Part shown: positions 1-8,390 of the stretch, piece by piece
Layout of the letters: each line of letters starts with the position of its first letter
Position numbering within the stretch: position 1 is the stretch's first letter
NCBI GenBank assembly: GCA_024404675.1
Contig: JAKSPO010000003.1
Span: 60,037 to 124,036 of the forward strand
DNA: 64,000 nt
Source of the DNA: Lachnospiraceae bacterium
Lineage (GTDB): Bacteria > Bacillota > Clostridia > Lachnospirales > Lachnospiraceae
Direction: 5' to 3'
The notes under the pieces: model-generated
Seen by the model: only the letters and a program-made list of their open reading frames with translations
Told to the model about the DNA's origin: nothing
Databases searched by the model: none
Translations under genes and position numbers: made by a program

Positions 1-1014
1 AAGATGGAAGCCTACAAGGACATTCCCACGCTTCTTTCGCGTTCGCAGCGCGTGATTATGGTCAATGAGGGCGGCAAGGTATTTCTCCAGCCGATTCCGC
101 AGAAGCTGTTCGGCGGTAAGAAGCCTGTAGAGATCGATATCGCATTTCCCGTTGTGCACGGTACCAATGTCGAGGACGGCACGCTGCAGGGCTATCTGAA
201 GACGATCGGCATCCCGTTCGTCGGCTGTGACGTTACCGCTTCGGCAGTAGGTATGGACAAGTACATTATGAAGACAATCTTAAAGGAGAGCGGCGTGCCG
301 CTGCTCGATGGTAAGCTTTACTACCTTTCCGATTATGCAGAGCTTGATAAGATGCTTGATTCCATCGAGAAGCAGTTCGGCTACCCGGTAATCGTTAAGC
401 CGGTCAATCTTGGCTCCAGTGTCGGCATCAGCGTGGCGAAGGATCGTGAGGCACTGACCCGCTCGATGGATGATGCGTTCCGTTATGCAACCAAGGTGCT
501 TGTGGAGCATGCAATTTCCAAGCTTCGCGAGATCAACTGCTCGGTACTCGGTGACGAGAACGAAGCAGAAGCCTCAGAAATCGAAGAACCGATGCATACC
601 GAGGACATTCTCAGCTATGAGGACAAATACGTCTCTAACGCCAAAGGAAGCGGTCAGAAGGGTATGGCAAGTGTCGCAAGAAAGATTCCCGCAGACCTTC
701 CGGCGGATAAGCGTGAGGAAGTCAGAGCACTTGCCGTCAAAGCGTTCAAGGCACTTGGCTGTAACGGTGTGTCCCGTATCGACTTCATGATTGATGAAGA
801 GAACGGTAAGTTATATTTCAATGAGATCAATACCATTCCCGGTTCCTTGTCCTTCTATCTGTGGGAGCCGCTGGGAGTGCCTTATAAGGAGCTTCTCAAT
901 CGCATGATCAAGCTTGCGATGAAGCGTGTCAGAGAAGAGCAGGCACTCACATTTACCTTTGATACCAATATTCTGAACACTGCATCCTTCGGAGGAAGTA
1001 AGGGGGTAAAATAA
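1..1014 (+). CDS. ddl: D-alanine--D-alanine ligase, 5' end cut by window
   Basis: The gene makes the D-Ala-D-Ala dipeptide used in peptidoglycan precursors in the cytoplasm (ATP-grasp family). The open frame runs in from the window edge, so the true start and the first part of the N-terminal domain are missing; an ATG at position 4 is unlikely to be the start. Visible ATP-grasp elements are VVHGTNVEDGTLQG, the PVIVKPVNLGSSVGIS nucleotide-binding strand and loop, SRIDFM and the metal-binding FNEINTIPGS. The small gene at 1016 follows within two bases, so the two are co-transcribed. Family assignment is firm; the gene name assumes a normal housekeeping ligase rather than a resistance variant. 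Confidence 0.93.
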   Translation, partial: KMEAYKDIPTLLSRSQRVIMVNEGGKVFLQPIPQKLFGGKKPVEIDIAFPVVHGTNVEDGTLQGYLKTIGIPFVGCDVTASAVGMDKYIMKTILKESGVPLLDGKLYYLSDYAELDKMLDSIEKQFGYPVIVKPVNLGSSVGISVAKDREALTRSMDDAFRYATKVLVEHAISKLREINCSVLGDENEAEASEIEEPMHTEDILSYEDKYVSNAKGSGQKGMASVARKIPADLPADKREEVRALAVKAFKALGCNGVSRIDFMIDEENGKLYFNEINTIPGSLSFYLWEPLGVPYKELLNRMIKLAMKRVREEQALTFTFDTNILNTASFGGSKGVK

Positions 1015-1015
1015 G

Positions 1016-1282
1016 ATGTTTTCCTTTTTACAAAGTAAGACCCAAAGTGAGCTTGAGCAGATCGTAACGAGACTTCATCTGAATGCCTCGAACAATTATC
1101 GTGATGCGACGAAGGAGGATCTGGCGGAGCTGGAGAAGCGCTTCGGAGAGCTTGAGGCGGCAGGGAAGCTGAATGAAAAGCAGAAGATGTACTACCGTAG
1201 TAGAATAATTGAATATACTGCGAAGCTGAAGAATTTTTCTCACAACTCCCAGAAGGTCAGCAAATACTCTGAGAAGATTTAG
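1016..1282 (+). CDS. Small uncharacterised charged protein
   Basis: This encodes 88 residues, mostly charged and helix-forming (KEDLAELEKRFGELEAAGKL), with no signal peptide or membrane segment, so it is probably a cytoplasmic helical protein. The start is the ATG two bases after the ligase stop, preceded by GGAGGAAGTAAGGGGG inside the ligase gene, which suggests translational coupling. I do not recognise a family. Its tight placement behind the ligase is the only functional hint and does not justify a name. Confidence 0.7.
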   Translation: MFSFLQSKTQSELEQIVTRLHLNASNNYRDATKEDLAELEKRFGELEAAGKLNEKQKMYYRSRIIEYTAKLKNFSHNSQKVSKYSEKI

Positions 1283-1310
1283 CTTTGGCGGAAATGAGGA
1301 CTGAACAGCG

Positions 1311-2405
1311 ATGAAATATGTCTTGATACTTGCTCTGTTCTTCGCGATTTGCGCATATCTGTTGCTGATCGTTAAGCGTTTTGTGTCCCTTTTTGTGAAG
1401 CCGGAGGAGGGAAAGCTTCGGAAGGCATTGTTCGTATTTCTGTGCCTTGCGGTGATTGTTGCGCTGGTTGCGTTCATTCCCGCATCACTGCCGTTTTTTA
1501 TGTATGAGGCATTGATTTCTCTATGCTGCGAGCCGTTCTATGTTCTTTTCTCGAAGAAGCGGCATTCCGCTTTATTAAAAAAGAGTGCGGCGGTTCCGGT
1601 CATAGGAAGCCTTATAATCACAATCATCGGTTTCTTTATGATGACCAGCTTTGTCAAAACAGAATATACGGTTACGACCGATAAGCTTGCAGGCGGTGAG
1701 CAGATCAGACTTCTTTTTATTGCAGATTTGCATTATGGGAATGCAATGCATGGAAAGCATATCAAGAAGCTTGTGGAGGTCTGGAACACAGAGCACTACG
1801 ACGCCGTCATTATCGGCGGAGATCTTGTGGATGAGAGTAGTTCGGCTGCGGAGATTCGTGAGGTGATCAGTGCACTCGGAAAGCTTCAGACCGAGTACGG
1901 CGTATTCTTCATCTATGGCAATCATGAAAGTATCGGTGGTATGACCGACGAAGGCGGAAGGAAGGGAAAGGTTAGTAGCGAAGAGCTTCTGGCGCTTTTT
2001 CAGGATGCGGGGATTGCGGTACTGTCCGACGAAACCGCTTTGGTGGGCGAGCGAATCAAGCTCTACGGCCGTCGGGACAGCAGCATGCAAAGAGAGAAGC
2101 TTGAGAATCTGGTATGGCTTTCTGACCCGCAGAAATATGTGCTGATAGCGGATCATCAGCCGACCGACTTCCACGCAGCGGCAGCCTGCGGTGCCGATAT
2201 GATCGTATCGGGACATACACATGCCGGACAGTTCTGGCCCATCGGCCTGATACACGAGCCGCTTGGATTCAATGACCTGGTATACGGTAAGCGTCAATTC
2301 GGCAGCATGACCGCAATCGTAAGCTCCGGACTATCCGGCTGGTACGCTCCGGTTCGCACCGAAGGGCGATCGGAATATGTTGTAATTACAATTAAAGGGC
2401 AGTGA
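1311..2405 (+). CDS. Membrane-anchored calcineurin-like metallophosphoesterase
   Basis: This is a 364-residue protein with about four hydrophobic N-terminal segments (roughly residues 1-25, 40-70 and 85-105), then a metallophosphoesterase domain. Metal-binding signatures are in order: FIADLHYGN, IGGDLVDE, YGNHES and SGHTHAGQFWP, the usual D-x-H / GD / GNH / GHxH set for two metal ions. This YkuE-like arrangement is common in Firmicutes, and some relatives act on lipid or nucleotide phosphates. The substrate cannot be read from sequence. It lies 28 bases after the small gene, so the three genes form one transcription unit ending at the terminator at 2430. Confidence 0.88.
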   Translation: MKYVLILALFFAICAYLLLIVKRFVSLFVKPEEGKLRKALFVFLCLAVIVALVAFIPASLPFFMYEALISLCCEPFYVLFSKKRHSALLKKSAAVPVIGSLIITIIGFFMMTSFVKTEYTVTTDKLAGGEQIRLLFIADLHYGNAMHGKHIKKLVEVWNTEHYDAVIIGGDLVDESSSAAEIREVISALGKLQTEYGVFFIYGNHESIGGMTDEGGRKGKVSSEELLALFQDAGIAVLSDETALVGERIKLYGRRDSSMQREKLENLVWLSDPQKYVLIADHQPTDFHAAAACGADMIVSGHTHAGQFWPIGLIHEPLGFNDLVYGKRQFGSMTAIVSSGLSGWYAPVRTEGRSEYVVITIKGQ

Positions 2406-2429
2406 GATTTATAAGCCTGGTGATAAAAA

Positions 2430-2458
2430 GGACGCTCCGAACATCGGGGCGTCCTTTT
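2430..2458. terminator. Bidirectional intrinsic terminator
   Basis: A 9-bp stem (GGACGCTCC / GGGGCGTCC, one G-U pair) with a 7-base loop is flanked by AAAAA on the left and TTTT on the right. It can stop transcription of the phosphoesterase unit and of the convergent FRG gene. Confidence 0.85.
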
Positions 2459-2512
2459 ATGTGTACCATTTTAGTAAAGAGATATAATCCCCAGACTACT
2501 GCAAACGGAGCG

Positions 2513-3262
2513 TCAGATATCATATACCTTCGTCAGCTCGCTACTGATGTGGTCGAGATCCGGATACAGGAAGCTTTCTGTGATGCCGAACACGCGAAGG
2601 CTTTCCAGAAAATACTGCTTTCTATCGTGCGGAATGATGATCTTGTAAAGCATCTCTTCGCTGCAGATATCCTCAAGCCTGCGAAGAGAGTTGTGAACGG
2701 TAAAGCAGGCCTGCTGCGAATACATACGCAGATGACTGTCGGTAGAGTAGCAGGCAAGGATCTTGTTCTCAAGAACCGGATTATGATGCAGGTGCTTAAA
2801 GGCCGGAAGGAGCATCTCCTGTGCAGTGTCTGCATCAATCGGGTAAATGCAGTCGCCAAAGCCCTCCATCTGATTCAAAAGATTCGGCGCCAGTACCCAG
2901 ACGCAGGCATCGGTGTCGGGATACTGCTGATAGGTTTCGGTTGCGAAAAATACTGCAATCAGCGGCGACTTGGACCAATCAAGCATACGGGTCGGCAGAC
3001 CGTGATGCTGCATTAAAGCTACCCATTCGGAGTAGTTGTGCTTCTCTGGCGGATTCTTGAAAATCTGCTTGGCACGAATATAAAAATCGTTGGTAATGAA
3101 ACGTTCAATCGCAAGGCGTTTCTCGCTTCGCTGAATGGAAGGAACGAGCGTGAGAGCGGAGTTCTCCTCACCACGGTACCAAAGCCCCTGCTTATGCCTT
3201 GCGGCCAGTGCCTTCAGAAACTGCAGCAGCTCATCAATCGTACTGATATCAATCGTAATCAT
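2513..3262 (-). CDS. FRG-domain protein
   Basis: The 249-residue protein carries the FRG domain: LWYRGE near residue 28 and the hallmark LMQHHGLPTRMLDWSKSP with AVFFA. FRG proteins are widespread, often in phage, island or defence-rich settings, and their biochemical activity is poorly defined; the domain is named for its conserved F-R-G motif. I chose the ATG at 3262 because AGGGGAGGTG precedes it by five to six bases; an upstream ATG at 3337 has no such site and lies beyond the promoter. It has its own promoter at 3296-3324 and is a single-gene unit. No adjacent toxin or antitoxin partner is visible. Confidence 0.85.
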   Translation of the reverse strand: MITIDISTIDELLQFLKALAARHKQGLWYRGEENSALTLVPSIQRSEKRLAIERFITNDFYIRAKQIFKNPPEKHNYSEWVALMQHHGLPTRMLDWSKSPLIAVFFATETYQQYPDTDACVWVLAPNLLNQMEGFGDCIYPIDADTAQEMLLPAFKHLHHNPVLENKILACYSTDSHLRMYSQQACFTVHNSLRRLEDICSEEMLYKIIIPHDRKQYFLESLRVFGITESFLYPDLDHISSELTKVYDI

Positions 3263-3295
3263 AGTGCACCTCCCCTGTGCGATTCCTGTCCATAT

Positions 3296-3324
3296 ATTAT
3301 ACCTTTTTCGAGGGCAGAAGTAAA
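3296..3324 (-). promoter_or_regulatory. Sigma-A-type promoter of the FRG gene
   Basis: On the minus strand TTTACT (-35) and TATAAT (-10) are 17 bases apart, about 34 bases upstream of the FRG start codon. Confidence 0.72.
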
Positions 3325-3344
3325 GTTGGCGGTGCATTATTTTA

Positions 3345-3376
3345 CAAAAAACACCCCATGGCTAGCCACGGGGTGT
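3345..3376 (-). terminator. Intrinsic terminator of the repeat lipoprotein gene
   Basis: The stem ACACCCC / GGGGTGT extends inward with TGG/CCA around CTAG and is followed on the minus strand by TTTTTTGT. It ends the 3414-4847 transcript just before the FRG promoter. Confidence 0.85.
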
Positions 3377-3413
3377 TGTGCATTCTAATTCAGATACACG
3401 GTTATCTTGGGAA

Positions 3414-4847
3414 TTAGTCCTCGATAACGGGAGTAACTACAGTGATGTGCGGGTTAGCACCGTTGTACCAGTAGAGGAAGCCCTCAAGGTTGATCTTGTC
3501 GCCAGCCTTCAAAGACTCAACATACTTGTAAACCTCGGTGTCCTGACCGCGGAGGTAAGACTCAACGGTGAAGGTGTAGGTCTGGCCGTCCTTGCTAACC
3601 TTGAAGTAAAGGTCATCACCGCGGCTGCCGGAACCGTCATGCTTGTAGGTAGCTGCGCTCTCAACGGTCATTTCCTTGAAAGCAACGTATCTGTTCTGGT
3701 TCTCGATAAGAGAAGCATCAGCAAGAATAGCGGTTACATCAACAACGGGAGCGATATAGGAACCGTCAACAAACTCGAAGGTTGCATCTGCAGCGATCTC
3801 GTTCTCGCCAGCCCAGGTAGCTCTGTAACCCTTAACCTTAATCTTGGTTCCGGGAACAAGCTTCTTGCAATCCTCTTCGGAGCAAGCCATGTTGTAGATG
3901 AAGTAAGCACCGTCGAAATCAGCAGCGTAAACGGAAACCTTGTTGTCCCACCAACCCTGATGATCCTGAACATAACACTCAATAGTAACATCATCGTCAT
4001 CAGCTGCTGCAACATACTCAGCGTAGGTCATAACACCCTCGCTCTTAGCATTTACATTGCCGATTACGGTGCAGGAGGTGATGTGCGGGTTAGCACCGTT
4101 GTACCAGTAGAGGAAGCCCTCGAGATCAACGATGTCGCCAGCCTTCAAAGCCTCAACAGCCTTGTAAACCTCGGTGTCCTTGCCGCAGAGATAAGACTCA
4201 ACGGTAAATGTGTAAACCTTTCCGTCCTTAGAAACCTTGAAGTAAAGGTCGTCGCCCTGAGAACCGGAGTTGTCATACTTATAAGTGGAAGCACGCTCAA
4301 CGGTGAGTCCCTTGAAGCTTACGAACTGGTTCTGCTTGTTAACAAGCTCATCAGTACCGAGAATTGCGGTTACATCAGTAGCTGCTGCAATGTAGGAACC
4401 CTCTTCGAACTCGAAGGTAGCACCCTCAGCAACTTCGATCTCGCCTGCCCACTGAGCTCTGAAACCGGTAACCTTGATCTTGGTGCCGGGAACAAGCTTA
4501 GCAGCATCCTCTTCGGAACAAGCCATGTTGTAGATGAAGTAAGCGCCGTCCTTATCAGCTGCATATACGGAAATCTTGTTGTCCCACCAGGACTGATGAT
4601 TCTGTACATAGCACTCGATAACAACTTCGTCGTCTACAGCTGCTGCAACATACTCAGCGTAGGTCATAACACCCTCGCCCTTAACATCAACATCGGGAGT
4701 AGGGGTAGGCGCTTCCGTAGGGGTTGCGGTAGGCGTCGCCGTTGCAGTAGGAGTGGGTGTAGGCTCCTCTTTCTTCTTCTTCGTACAAGCGGTGAAGAGA
4801 CAGAGAGAAAGCACAAGCACCATTAAAGTGGCAAAAAACTTTTTCAT
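3414..4847 (-). CDS. Lipoprotein with two tandem OB-like repeats
   Basis: This is a 477-residue extracytoplasmic lipoprotein. The signal peptide ends in LFTAC (lipidated Cys21), followed by Lys-rich and Pro/Thr-rich linkers to about residue 55. Two near-identical copies of about 210 residues follow (59-270 and 271-477), each starting GVMTYAEYVAAA, carrying YFIYNMACSEED and ending in GFLYWYNGANPHIT. The repeat has the look of an OB-fold (DUF5689/YhcR-like) domain, but no catalytic residues are evident, so it may bind a ligand or other protein domains. The ATG at 4847 is preferred over 4853 because AAAGGAGA sits seven bases upstream of it. It has its own promoter and terminator beside the ABC importer operon. 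Confidence 0.82.
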   Translation of the reverse strand: MKKFFATLMVLVLSLCLFTACTKKKKEEPTPTPTATATPTATPTEAPTPTPDVDVKGEGVMTYAEYVAAAVDDEVVIECYVQNHQSWWDNKISVYAADKDGAYFIYNMACSEEDAAKLVPGTKIKVTGFRAQWAGEIEVAEGATFEFEEGSYIAAATDVTAILGTDELVNKQNQFVSFKGLTVERASTYKYDNSGSQGDDLYFKVSKDGKVYTFTVESYLCGKDTEVYKAVEALKAGDIVDLEGFLYWYNGANPHITSCTVIGNVNAKSEGVMTYAEYVAAADDDDVTIECYVQDHQGWWDNKVSVYAADFDGAYFIYNMACSEEDCKKLVPGTKIKVKGYRATWAGENEIAADATFEFVDGSYIAPVVDVTAILADASLIENQNRYVAFKEMTVESAATYKHDGSGSRGDDLYFKVSKDGQTYTFTVESYLRGQDTEVYKYVESLKAGDKINLEGFLYWYNGANPHITVVTPVIED

Positions 4848-4897
4848 AGTCATTCTCCTTTGTTTATAGTGTATTGTTTAAAACAATGACCTAACTC

Positions 4898-4925
4898 ATT
4901 ATACAGTGAAAAAATGAAATTTCAA
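4898..4925 (-). promoter_or_regulatory. Promoter of the repeat lipoprotein gene
   Basis: TTGAAA and TATAAT are separated by 16 bases on the minus strand, about 50 bases upstream of the start codon, in the gap after the ABC operon. Confidence 0.7.
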
Positions 4926-4934
4926 TAGGTTATC

Positions 4935-6566
4935 TTATCGACTTAAGGCTTCTTTTCGCTTATTCCATACAAAAATGACGATTAAAACAAGCCAGGTAAC
5001 GCAAAGAGCGGTAAGAAGAAGCACGGAGGTGGTCGGCAGCTTACCGAATTCCTTGCGTGCAATTGCGCCGCCTGCGGAAGCATCCGATTCGGTCACCGTA
5101 ATCTGATCAAGGTGCTTTAAGGCAGCGGTATCTTTGAAAAGCTGCTCTAAGAAAGCATCGTCGACGGTCTTCTTACGACGAACGGAACGAGTCACATTTT
5201 CTATCAGCTCGCCGGCAGCCTCACGAACGGAAGCGGAGCCTGCGAAGACGGGCGTTACGAAGGTGTGATCGATGTTATTGAGGAAAAGCTTGGAGGCCTG
5301 AATCTTGACCTTATAATGAAGGTCGTTGTCCGTACCCTCGGCTGCGAGATAGCTCTGATACTCGGCAGTCGTCTGCGCCTTCGTGGTAACCGGAATGTAG
5401 CCCTCGGTCTGTGAGTAGGAGATCTGTACTTCGTTGGTCAGAAGATACTGCATGAAGAGCCAGGACGCCATAACCTCGCCCTCGTCCTCCTTATTGAAGA
5501 TACAAAGGGACGGACCCTGCGAAATCATATAAGGCTCGGCAGTGTCAAACTGCGGAATCGGACGGATGACGGTTTCGAACTTACGGATATCGTCGGAGCA
5601 GATATCGGAGTTCGGTGCGTCGGTACCCATCCAGGTAGCACCGGCCGTTGAGTCAATGGCGAAGATACACTGTCCGGCATTCAGGTAGTTACCCGGATAG
5701 CTGGAAATCTTAAAGGTGGAAAATGCCTTCGACTTCGCATGCGGTGCGATGGAATACAAAAGCTCCTTTGTGACATCGTTGAAGAGAAGTACATTGCCGT
5801 TTGCATCGGAGTAATCGGCATGCTTCTGCTTAAGCATCGAAATCATCATATTATCGGTCGACTTGTAAATAAAGGGAATTAACGTCGTCTGGCCGTTTAC
5901 CACATAGGTACCGTCGGCATTCTGCTTCATGGCCGCCTCGGAAACCTCCCAGATGTAATCCCAGGTCACAATCTCGGGAATCTCGTAGCCAAGCTTATCG
6001 ACAAGATCCTTGTTGATATAAAGTGCCTCCGTGGAACGCATATAAGGGAGGGCGTAATAAGAAGCGCCGATTTTACATTCCTCAAGAAACTTCGGAACGA
6101 TTTCTTCCTTCGCAGGACCGTCGAAGAGAAGCTTTTCGCCGCCGAGACCGTAGCCCTTGTCGGCAATCAGGCCATCCAGATTTACGACTACGTTGTTACC
6201 CTTCATATAAGTAGCAATGTGGTCCGGATAGGAGATACACACATTTGGCGTTGTATCGGTTGCGATATTCGTGATAACGTCCTGATAAATCAGTGCGTAA
6301 TCGGTGTAGGTCTTAAGGTTGATGTGGATGTTCGGGTAGATTGCCTCGAAATCACTGATCGCCTTTTTGTAAATATTGGACTGCGTGATGTTGGTATCGT
6401 TTTTGGCCCAGAAGGTGATGTTATATTCCTTCGTGGCATCGAACTCCATCGGAACGTTGAACTCCTCACGGTTCTGCGCCTTACGGCCGTGACAGCCGGT
6501 CAGGGAACCGAAGGAAAGAAGGGCAACAAGAAGGAGCAGAAGCACCTTTTTCACAGTATGTCTCAT
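4935..6566 (-). CDS. Sugar ABC transporter substrate-binding lipoprotein with C-terminal membrane helix
   Basis: This is the extracellular solute-binding component (family 1 type) of the importer encoded just upstream. The 543-residue product has a lipoprotein signal ending SLTGC (Cys25) and a typical binding-protein body beginning YNITFWAKND. Unusually it ends in a hydrophobic segment (LLLTALCVTWLVLIVIFVW) and a basic tail, so it could be anchored at both ends. Its ATG overlaps the upstream permease stop (ATGA), and AGGAGGTACC precedes it. It is the last gene of the operon. The ligand is unknown; an oligosaccharide is inferred from the permease family and the hemicellulose enzymes elsewhere in the window. 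Confidence 0.88.
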   Translation of the reverse strand: MRHTVKKVLLLLLVALLSFGSLTGCHGRKAQNREEFNVPMEFDATKEYNITFWAKNDTNITQSNIYKKAISDFEAIYPNIHINLKTYTDYALIYQDVITNIATDTTPNVCISYPDHIATYMKGNNVVVNLDGLIADKGYGLGGEKLLFDGPAKEEIVPKFLEECKIGASYYALPYMRSTEALYINKDLVDKLGYEIPEIVTWDYIWEVSEAAMKQNADGTYVVNGQTTLIPFIYKSTDNMMISMLKQKHADYSDANGNVLLFNDVTKELLYSIAPHAKSKAFSTFKISSYPGNYLNAGQCIFAIDSTAGATWMGTDAPNSDICSDDIRKFETVIRPIPQFDTAEPYMISQGPSLCIFNKEDEGEVMASWLFMQYLLTNEVQISYSQTEGYIPVTTKAQTTAEYQSYLAAEGTDNDLHYKVKIQASKLFLNNIDHTFVTPVFAGSASVREAAGELIENVTRSVRRKKTVDDAFLEQLFKDTAALKHLDQITVTESDASAGGAIARKEFGKLPTTSVLLLTALCVTWLVLIVIFVWNKRKEALSR

Positions 6567-7474
6567 CCCTTGGTACCTCCTCTCGAAACGCCCTCCATAA
6601 TCTTATTACGGAACAGAAGGAACAGGATGACAAGCGGAACGGAGATGACAACAACGGCCGCCATCATGGCAGGGATGTTGTCTCGACCGAAGCCGTTCTG
6701 GCGAATCTCCTGAATACCGTTGGAAACAAGATAATAGTTCTTGTCGTCGGTAATCAGTCGCGGCCATACATAGGAGTTCCAGCACTCGATAACCTTCAGA
6801 ATGGTGATGGTAACGAGCGTGGGCTTGGAAATCGGAAGCATTACGCGGAGCAGGTATTTGAAGTCGGAGGTGCCGTCCACCTTTGCTGCTTTGTAAAGCT
6901 CCTCGGGGATTTGTTCAAAATTCTCCTTTAAAAGATAGATGTAAAATACCGAGGTAATCGACGGAAGAATAAGGCCGAGGAAGGTATTTCGCATATTCCA
7001 GGAGGTGATGGTAACGTAGTTTGTGATGACAACGAGCTCGTTCGGAATCATCATCAGACTGAGGAACAGGGAGAACACGATATTTCTTCCGGGGAAGCTC
7101 ATGCGGGCGAAGGCAAATGCCGCGAGCACGATGACAACCATCATCGCAAGCGTTGTTACGGCCGTGAAGAAGAAGGTGTTCAGAAAATATCTGGCAAGCG
7201 GCACGGCGGTAAATGCCTCCGTGTAGTTTGCAAGTGTCGGCTCGAGCGTGAAGAACTTAGGCGTTACCTCGGCGTTGTAGGCGCCCTGGGTCTTTAAGGA
7301 GGTAAGGATCATCCAGTAGAACGGGAACAAAACGGCAAGGGCGCACACGATCAGGAAGGTATAAAGCAATACATTCTTGATCACGCGGATGCGGCGCGCA
7401 CTCGCAGCCTCGGAAACCAGTACACTGTAGCGGTCCTCTGTTGCATCGTTTACAGGGGTGTTAGAAGCTGTCAT
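6563..7474 (-). CDS. Sugar ABC transporter permease, MalG type
   Basis: This 303-residue inner-membrane permease has six predicted hydrophobic segments and the cytoplasmic EAA loop EELYKAAKVDGTSDF ending LPISKP, which contacts the ATPase. It belongs to the carbohydrate-uptake-1 family and pairs with the MalF-type permease 16 bases upstream. AAGGAGG lies ahead of the ATG. The 3' end overlaps the binding-protein start by four bases. Confidence 0.93.
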   Translation of the reverse strand: MTASNTPVNDATEDRYSVLVSEAASARRIRVIKNVLLYTFLIVCALAVLFPFYWMILTSLKTQGAYNAEVTPKFFTLEPTLANYTEAFTAVPLARYFLNTFFFTAVTTLAMMVVIVLAAFAFARMSFPGRNIVFSLFLSLMMIPNELVVITNYVTITSWNMRNTFLGLILPSITSVFYIYLLKENFEQIPEELYKAAKVDGTSDFKYLLRVMLPISKPTLVTITILKVIECWNSYVWPRLITDDKNYYLVSNGIQEIRQNGFGRDNIPAMMAAVVVISVPLVILFLLFRNKIMEGVSRGGTKG

Positions 7475-7490
7475 GGTCTTTCCTCCTTTC

Positions 7491-8381
7491 TTAATAATGA
7501 ACGTTCTTCTTGCTTGCCATCAGATTGATACAGGTGATGGTAAACACGACTGCGAACAGAATCAGTGCTGCTGCGGAAGCAAAGGACGGATAGCCGCCGC
7601 TGTTACCGTAGAGCATGTCGTAAACATAACCAACCATGGTGTTCATGCCGGCCGCGTTCAGGTCGGTACCGAACAGTGCGACCTCATCGCTGTAGGCCTT
7701 GAAGGCTCCGATGAAGCCGGTAATGATCAGATAGAAGATCATCGGAGAGATCATCGGCAGAGTGATGCGGAAGAAGATTCTTGCCGGTCTTGTGCCGTCA
7801 ACGCGTGCGGCTTTGTAATAATCCTCCTTTACAGACGCAAGTGCGCTTGTCAGGATGAGAATCTTGAAAGGAAGCACGATCCAGATTGTATAAAGACACA
7901 TTACGAACATTTTCGCCCAATACGGTCCGTCGATGAAATCCACCGCCTCGCCGCCGAAGGCCTTGATCAGAAGATTGACCATACCGTCGGAATACTCGGT
8001 CTTTTTGAATAATACCATGAAAACGAGTCCGACCGCCAGCGTATTGGTAACATACGGCAGGAAATAAATGGTCTGAAACATGTTTCGAAGCGGCTTGATC
8101 GAGCTGAGCGCAAGGCTTATGAGAAGTGCGAGCGCCGTGGAGAACGGTACGGTAATAATAACGATGATGAACGTGTTTTTGAGCGCCTGCACGAAGTAGG
8201 TGTCGTGCAGAACGTAGCGGAAATTGTAAAGACCCGTTCCCACCTTGGTCTGCGTGACGAAGCTGAAGCCCTCCTCGAAGGAGTAGACGACAACATCGAT
8301 CAGCGGATAGACCATGAACACGCCAAGAAATAAGATGGCGGGAAGCAGATAGAGCCAGCCCTTGTATTTGTTCTGTTTCAT
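7491..8381 (-). CDS. Sugar ABC transporter permease, MalF type
   Basis: This 296-residue permease has an N-terminal hydrophobic segment (LLPAILFLGVFMVYPLID) and an EAA loop EDYYKAARVDGTRPA leading to LPMISP. It forms a heterodimer with the MalG-type permease encoded next. AAGGAGGCACT precedes the ATG, and it lies nine bases after the ATPase gene, so the four genes form one operon. Substrate is inferred to be a sugar or oligosaccharide. Confidence 0.93.
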   Translation of the reverse strand: MKQNKYKGWLYLLPAILFLGVFMVYPLIDVVVYSFEEGFSFVTQTKVGTGLYNFRYVLHDTYFVQALKNTFIIVIITVPFSTALALLISLALSSIKPLRNMFQTIYFLPYVTNTLAVGLVFMVLFKKTEYSDGMVNLLIKAFGGEAVDFIDGPYWAKMFVMCLYTIWIVLPFKILILTSALASVKEDYYKAARVDGTRPARIFFRITLPMISPMIFYLIITGFIGAFKAYSDEVALFGTDLNAAGMNTMVGYVYDMLYGNSGGYPSFASAAALILFAVVFTITCINLMASKKNVHY

Positions 8382-8390
8382 AGTGCCTCC

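Noticed and set aside
3378..4826. 482-codon plus-strand frame opposite the repeat lipoprotein
   Set aside because: It is a shadow of the duplicated lipoprotein gene; the other strand has a signal peptide, promoter, ribosome site and terminator.
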